Assembly (NCBI GenBank): GCA_030538175.1 | Contig: JAUNUL010000147.1 | Location: forward strand, 1 to 7,087 | Direction of reading: 5' to 3' | DNA: 7,087 bases | Source of the DNA: Propionibacteriaceae bacterium | GTDB lineage: Bacteria; Actinomycetota; Actinomycetes; Propionibacteriales; Propionibacteriaceae | Shown: positions 6,311 to 7,087 of the stretch, one piece after another | Layout of the letters: each line of letters starts with the position of its first letter | Position numbering within the stretch: the first letter of the stretch is position 1 | Notes under the pieces: generated by a model | The model's database searches: none | The model's input: the letters and a program-made list of their open reading frames with translations, nothing else | Told to the model about the DNA's origin: nothing | Program-made: the position numbers and the translations under genes

Positions 6311-6316
6311 ATTCTA
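6311..6316 (-). promoter_or_regulatory. Candidate -10 box (TAGAAT) for the Bax inhibitor-like gene
   Basis: TAGAAT on the minus strand is close to TATAAT. The hexamer 17 bp upstream, ATCAAA, matches three of six -35 positions. Predicted start near 6304, leaving a leader of about 33 nt with the Shine-Dalgarno. It lies in the 102-bp gap after the tRNA, so the tRNA and this gene need not share a transcript. Confidence 0.45.
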
Positions 6317-6373
6317 TCGAGCGTCCGGAGCGCTTTGATTGTTCCTGCACCGCGGTCCGGGACATCCCTGAGG

Positions 6374-6446
6374 TGCCCCCGATGGGATTCGAACCCATAC
6401 TGAAGCGGTTTTAAGCCGCCTGCCTCTGCCGTTGGGCTACGGGGGC
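6374..6446 (-). tRNA. tRNA with anticodon UAA (reads UUA, nominally Leu) but a short class I variable loop
   Basis: The 73-nt RNA folds as a full cloverleaf. Acceptor GCCCCCG/CGGGGGC has 7 perfect pairs. U8-A9 is followed by a D arm closed by GCC/GGC with G18-G19 in the loop. The anticodon stem GGCGG/CCGCU (four Watson-Crick pairs plus one G-U) closes loop CUUAAAA, giving U33 and anticodon UAA. The T arm AUGGG/CCCAU carries the standard UUCGAAU loop, and the discriminator is A73. Genomic 3' bases are CCT, so full CCA is not encoded. The variable region is only UCAGU (5 nt), whereas bacterial tRNA-Leu has a long paired arm. Position 15 A and 48 U can form a Levitt pair, consistent with a working tertiary fold. 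The 5' leader, promoter and repeats are listed separately. It could be a genuine leucine acceptor of unusual form, an RNA charged with another amino acid, or one with a non-translational role; the sequence does not decide. Confidence 0.88.
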
Positions 6447-6454
6447 TGCGCCCA

Positions 6455-6485
6455 CCGACAGGCGCCTCAGGCGCGCATCGGTCGG
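6455..6485 (-). other. Hairpin in the 5' leader of the tRNA transcript
   Basis: An outer arm CCGAC/GTCGG (6455-6459 with 6481-6485) encloses a perfect GCGCC-TCA-GGCGC hairpin (6462-6474). It lies 9 nt before the tRNA 5' end, on the transcribed leader if the box at 6524-6529 is the promoter. It could influence 5' processing or be incidental in GC-rich DNA. Confidence 0.3.
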
Positions 6486-6523
6486 CAGGCGTGCGCCCCG
6501 GTGCGCGCGCCATGCGCTCGATC

Positions 6524-6529
6524 AGCCTA
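6524..6529 (-). promoter_or_regulatory. Candidate -10 box (TAGGCT) for the UAA tRNA
   Basis: TAGGCT on the minus strand, the same hexamer as at 1688-1693. A start near 6517 would give a leader of about 70 nt before the tRNA. The -35 region, around 6547-6552, has no consensus but falls on the edge of direct repeat copy 1, which hints at an activator-dependent promoter (inference). Confidence 0.35.
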
Positions 6530-6548
6530 GTGGTCAGACCGAAAACCC

Positions 6549-6572
6549 GGCATTCATGACAGCTGGCACAAC
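6549..6572. repeat. 24-bp direct repeat, copy 1 (tRNA-proximal)
   Basis: Matches copy 2 at 6600-6623 at 21 of 24 positions, with GGCATTC and TGGCACAAC invariant. The copies start exactly 51 bp apart, close to five helical turns, so a bound protein would face the same side of the DNA. This copy abuts the expected -35 region of the tRNA promoter. No coding function is visible. Confidence 0.7.
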
Positions 6573-6599
6573 GCGTAACAGGTCCCGGCGAGCCGACCA

Positions 6600-6623
6600 G
6601 GCATTCGTGACGGTTGGCACAAC
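6600..6623. repeat. 24-bp direct repeat, copy 2 (next to the phosphatase stop)
   Basis: Second copy, 10 nt downstream of the phosphatase stop codon. Unlike copy 1 its right part extends into a perfect short palindrome (CGGTTG-GCA-CAACCG, 6611-6625), so it may double as the end of the phosphatase transcript. Confidence 0.7.
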
Positions 6624-6625
6624 CG
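6611..6625. terminator. Small palindrome after the phosphatase gene; weak terminator or operator
   Basis: CGGTTG-GCA-CAACCG is a perfect 6-bp inverted repeat with a 3-nt loop starting 8 nt past the phosphatase stop. It has no T-tract and is short for a terminator; as DNA it could equally be a protein-binding half of the direct repeat. Confidence 0.3.
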
Positions 6626-6633
6626 CGGACCGC

Positions 6634-7087
6634 TCAGGCCAGCAGGCGTTGGGCGACGGCGTCCAAGATGTCGTGCTCGCTGACGACCATGTGCGCCTCC
6701 ACCCGACCGGCGATCCGGGCGCAGATCAGCGCGCCGGCGCCGATCACCTCCGCGCGCAGCGGCGGCAACAGCGGTGAGACCAGCTCTGCCGATGGCGTTG
6801 TGCACAGCCCGGCGACGACCGCCTCGATAGCTTCCCGCGGCATGACGAGCCCCTCGACCAGCTCACGGTCGTAGGCGTCCAACCCCAGCAGGAGGGCGCC
6901 CATCGACGTGCACGTGCCGGCCACGCCCACCCACGCCCGGACGTCGGTCAGGTCGACCGTATCCAGCTGCTCGTCGATAAATCGCACCGCGGCAGCAAGG
7001 TCATCGGCGCTGGGTGGGTCGGAGGTGAAGAACCGCTCCCGCACGCGCACCGAACCCATGTTCAGCGACGTCGCCCGCGCGATCCGG
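6634..7087 (-). CDS. Ppx/GppA-family phosphatase (exopolyphosphatase-like), C-terminal part only
   Basis: The family removes terminal phosphate from polyphosphate or from pppGpp, and belongs to the actin-like ATPase superfamily. About 150 residues are visible; the gene enters from the right edge, so its N-terminal phosphate-binding half is missing. The visible part opens with RIARATSLNMGSVRVRERFF, matching the family's SL-x-hG-(A/S)-VR-hxE segment that follows the Gly-Gly-Gly-Ser motif. It continues with AWVGVAGTCTSMGALLLGLD, the second glycine-rich phosphate loop followed by the characteristic YDRE, and ends with PPLRAEVIGAGALICARIAG (RAD-h-I-xAG-type block) and a short helix to LLA. The ATG at 7059 is internal, not the start. 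Whether the enzyme acts on polyphosphate or pppGpp cannot be told from this fragment. It points toward the tRNA region, and the repeats begin just past its stop. Confidence 0.9.
   Translation of the reverse strand, partial: RIARATSLNMGSVRVRERFFTSDPPSADDLAAAVRFIDEQLDTVDLTDVRAWVGVAGTCTSMGALLLGLDAYDRELVEGLVMPREAIEAVVAGLCTTPSAELVSPLLPPLRAEVIGAGALICARIAGRVEAHMVVSEHDILDAVAQRLLA

Noticed and set aside
6401..6421. Reading the tRNA anticodon as UUA (an ochre suppressor).
   Set aside because: The 5-bp stem GGCGG/CCGCU leaves a 7-nt loop CUUAAAA with U at position 33, which fixes the anticodon as UAA. A UUA reading would need an 8-nt or shifted loop.
6634..7059. ATG at 7059 as the start of a complete 141-residue protein.
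   Set aside because: The frame stays open upstream to the window edge and the preceding residues RIARATSLN continue the Ppx/GppA family pattern, so the Met is internal.

Overview
The window reads as chromosomal DNA from a high-GC actinomycete. The evidence is strongly GC-biased third codon positions, GTG starts, start codons placed about 6-7 nt after a TANNNT -10 box (leaderless-type signals), and family-level resemblance of most proteins to actinobacterial versions. A member of the Propionibacteriales would fit, but the sequence alone does not fix the genus. I see no mobile element, CRISPR array or phage gene.

Layout. (a) 1-1676, minus strand: a D12-class adenine-specific DNA methyltransferase coupled by an ATGA overlap to a 3-methyladenine DNA glycosylase (Mpg/AAG), which runs off the left edge. 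(b) 1677-1700: a 24-bp divergent gap holding two -10 boxes that share one TA step, each 7 nt from a start codon, which looks like a compact bidirectional leaderless promoter. (c) 1701-3548, plus strand: a large polytopic membrane protein, probably a GT-C type glycosyltransferase, with the only in-frame TTA leucine codon I find in the window. (d) A hairpin between convergent genes, then 3615-4478 minus: a membrane-anchored YpfJ-family zinc metallopeptidase. (e) 4652-5329, plus: a NUDIX hydrolase with a leaderless-type start, ended by a strong hairpin at 5400-5430. (f) 5444-6271, minus: a seven-helix Bax inhibitor-1/YccA-like protein. (g) 6374-6446, minus: a well-folded tRNA with anticodon UAA (reads UUA, Leu) but a 5-nt variable loop instead of the long arm expected of tRNA-Leu. 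Upstream of it lie a leader hairpin, a candidate promoter and two 24-bp direct repeats 51 bp apart. (h) 6634 to the right edge, minus: the C-terminal part of a Ppx/GppA-family phosphatase.

Most genes look like unrelated housekeeping or envelope functions in alternating orientation. Three points deserve attention: the UAA tRNA of the wrong structural class, with a repeat-bearing control region and a TTA-containing gene in the same window; the methyltransferase-glycosylase pair, which joins a DNA base modifier to a base excision enzyme; and the very tight divergent promoter. None is proven to be a new system from sequence alone.
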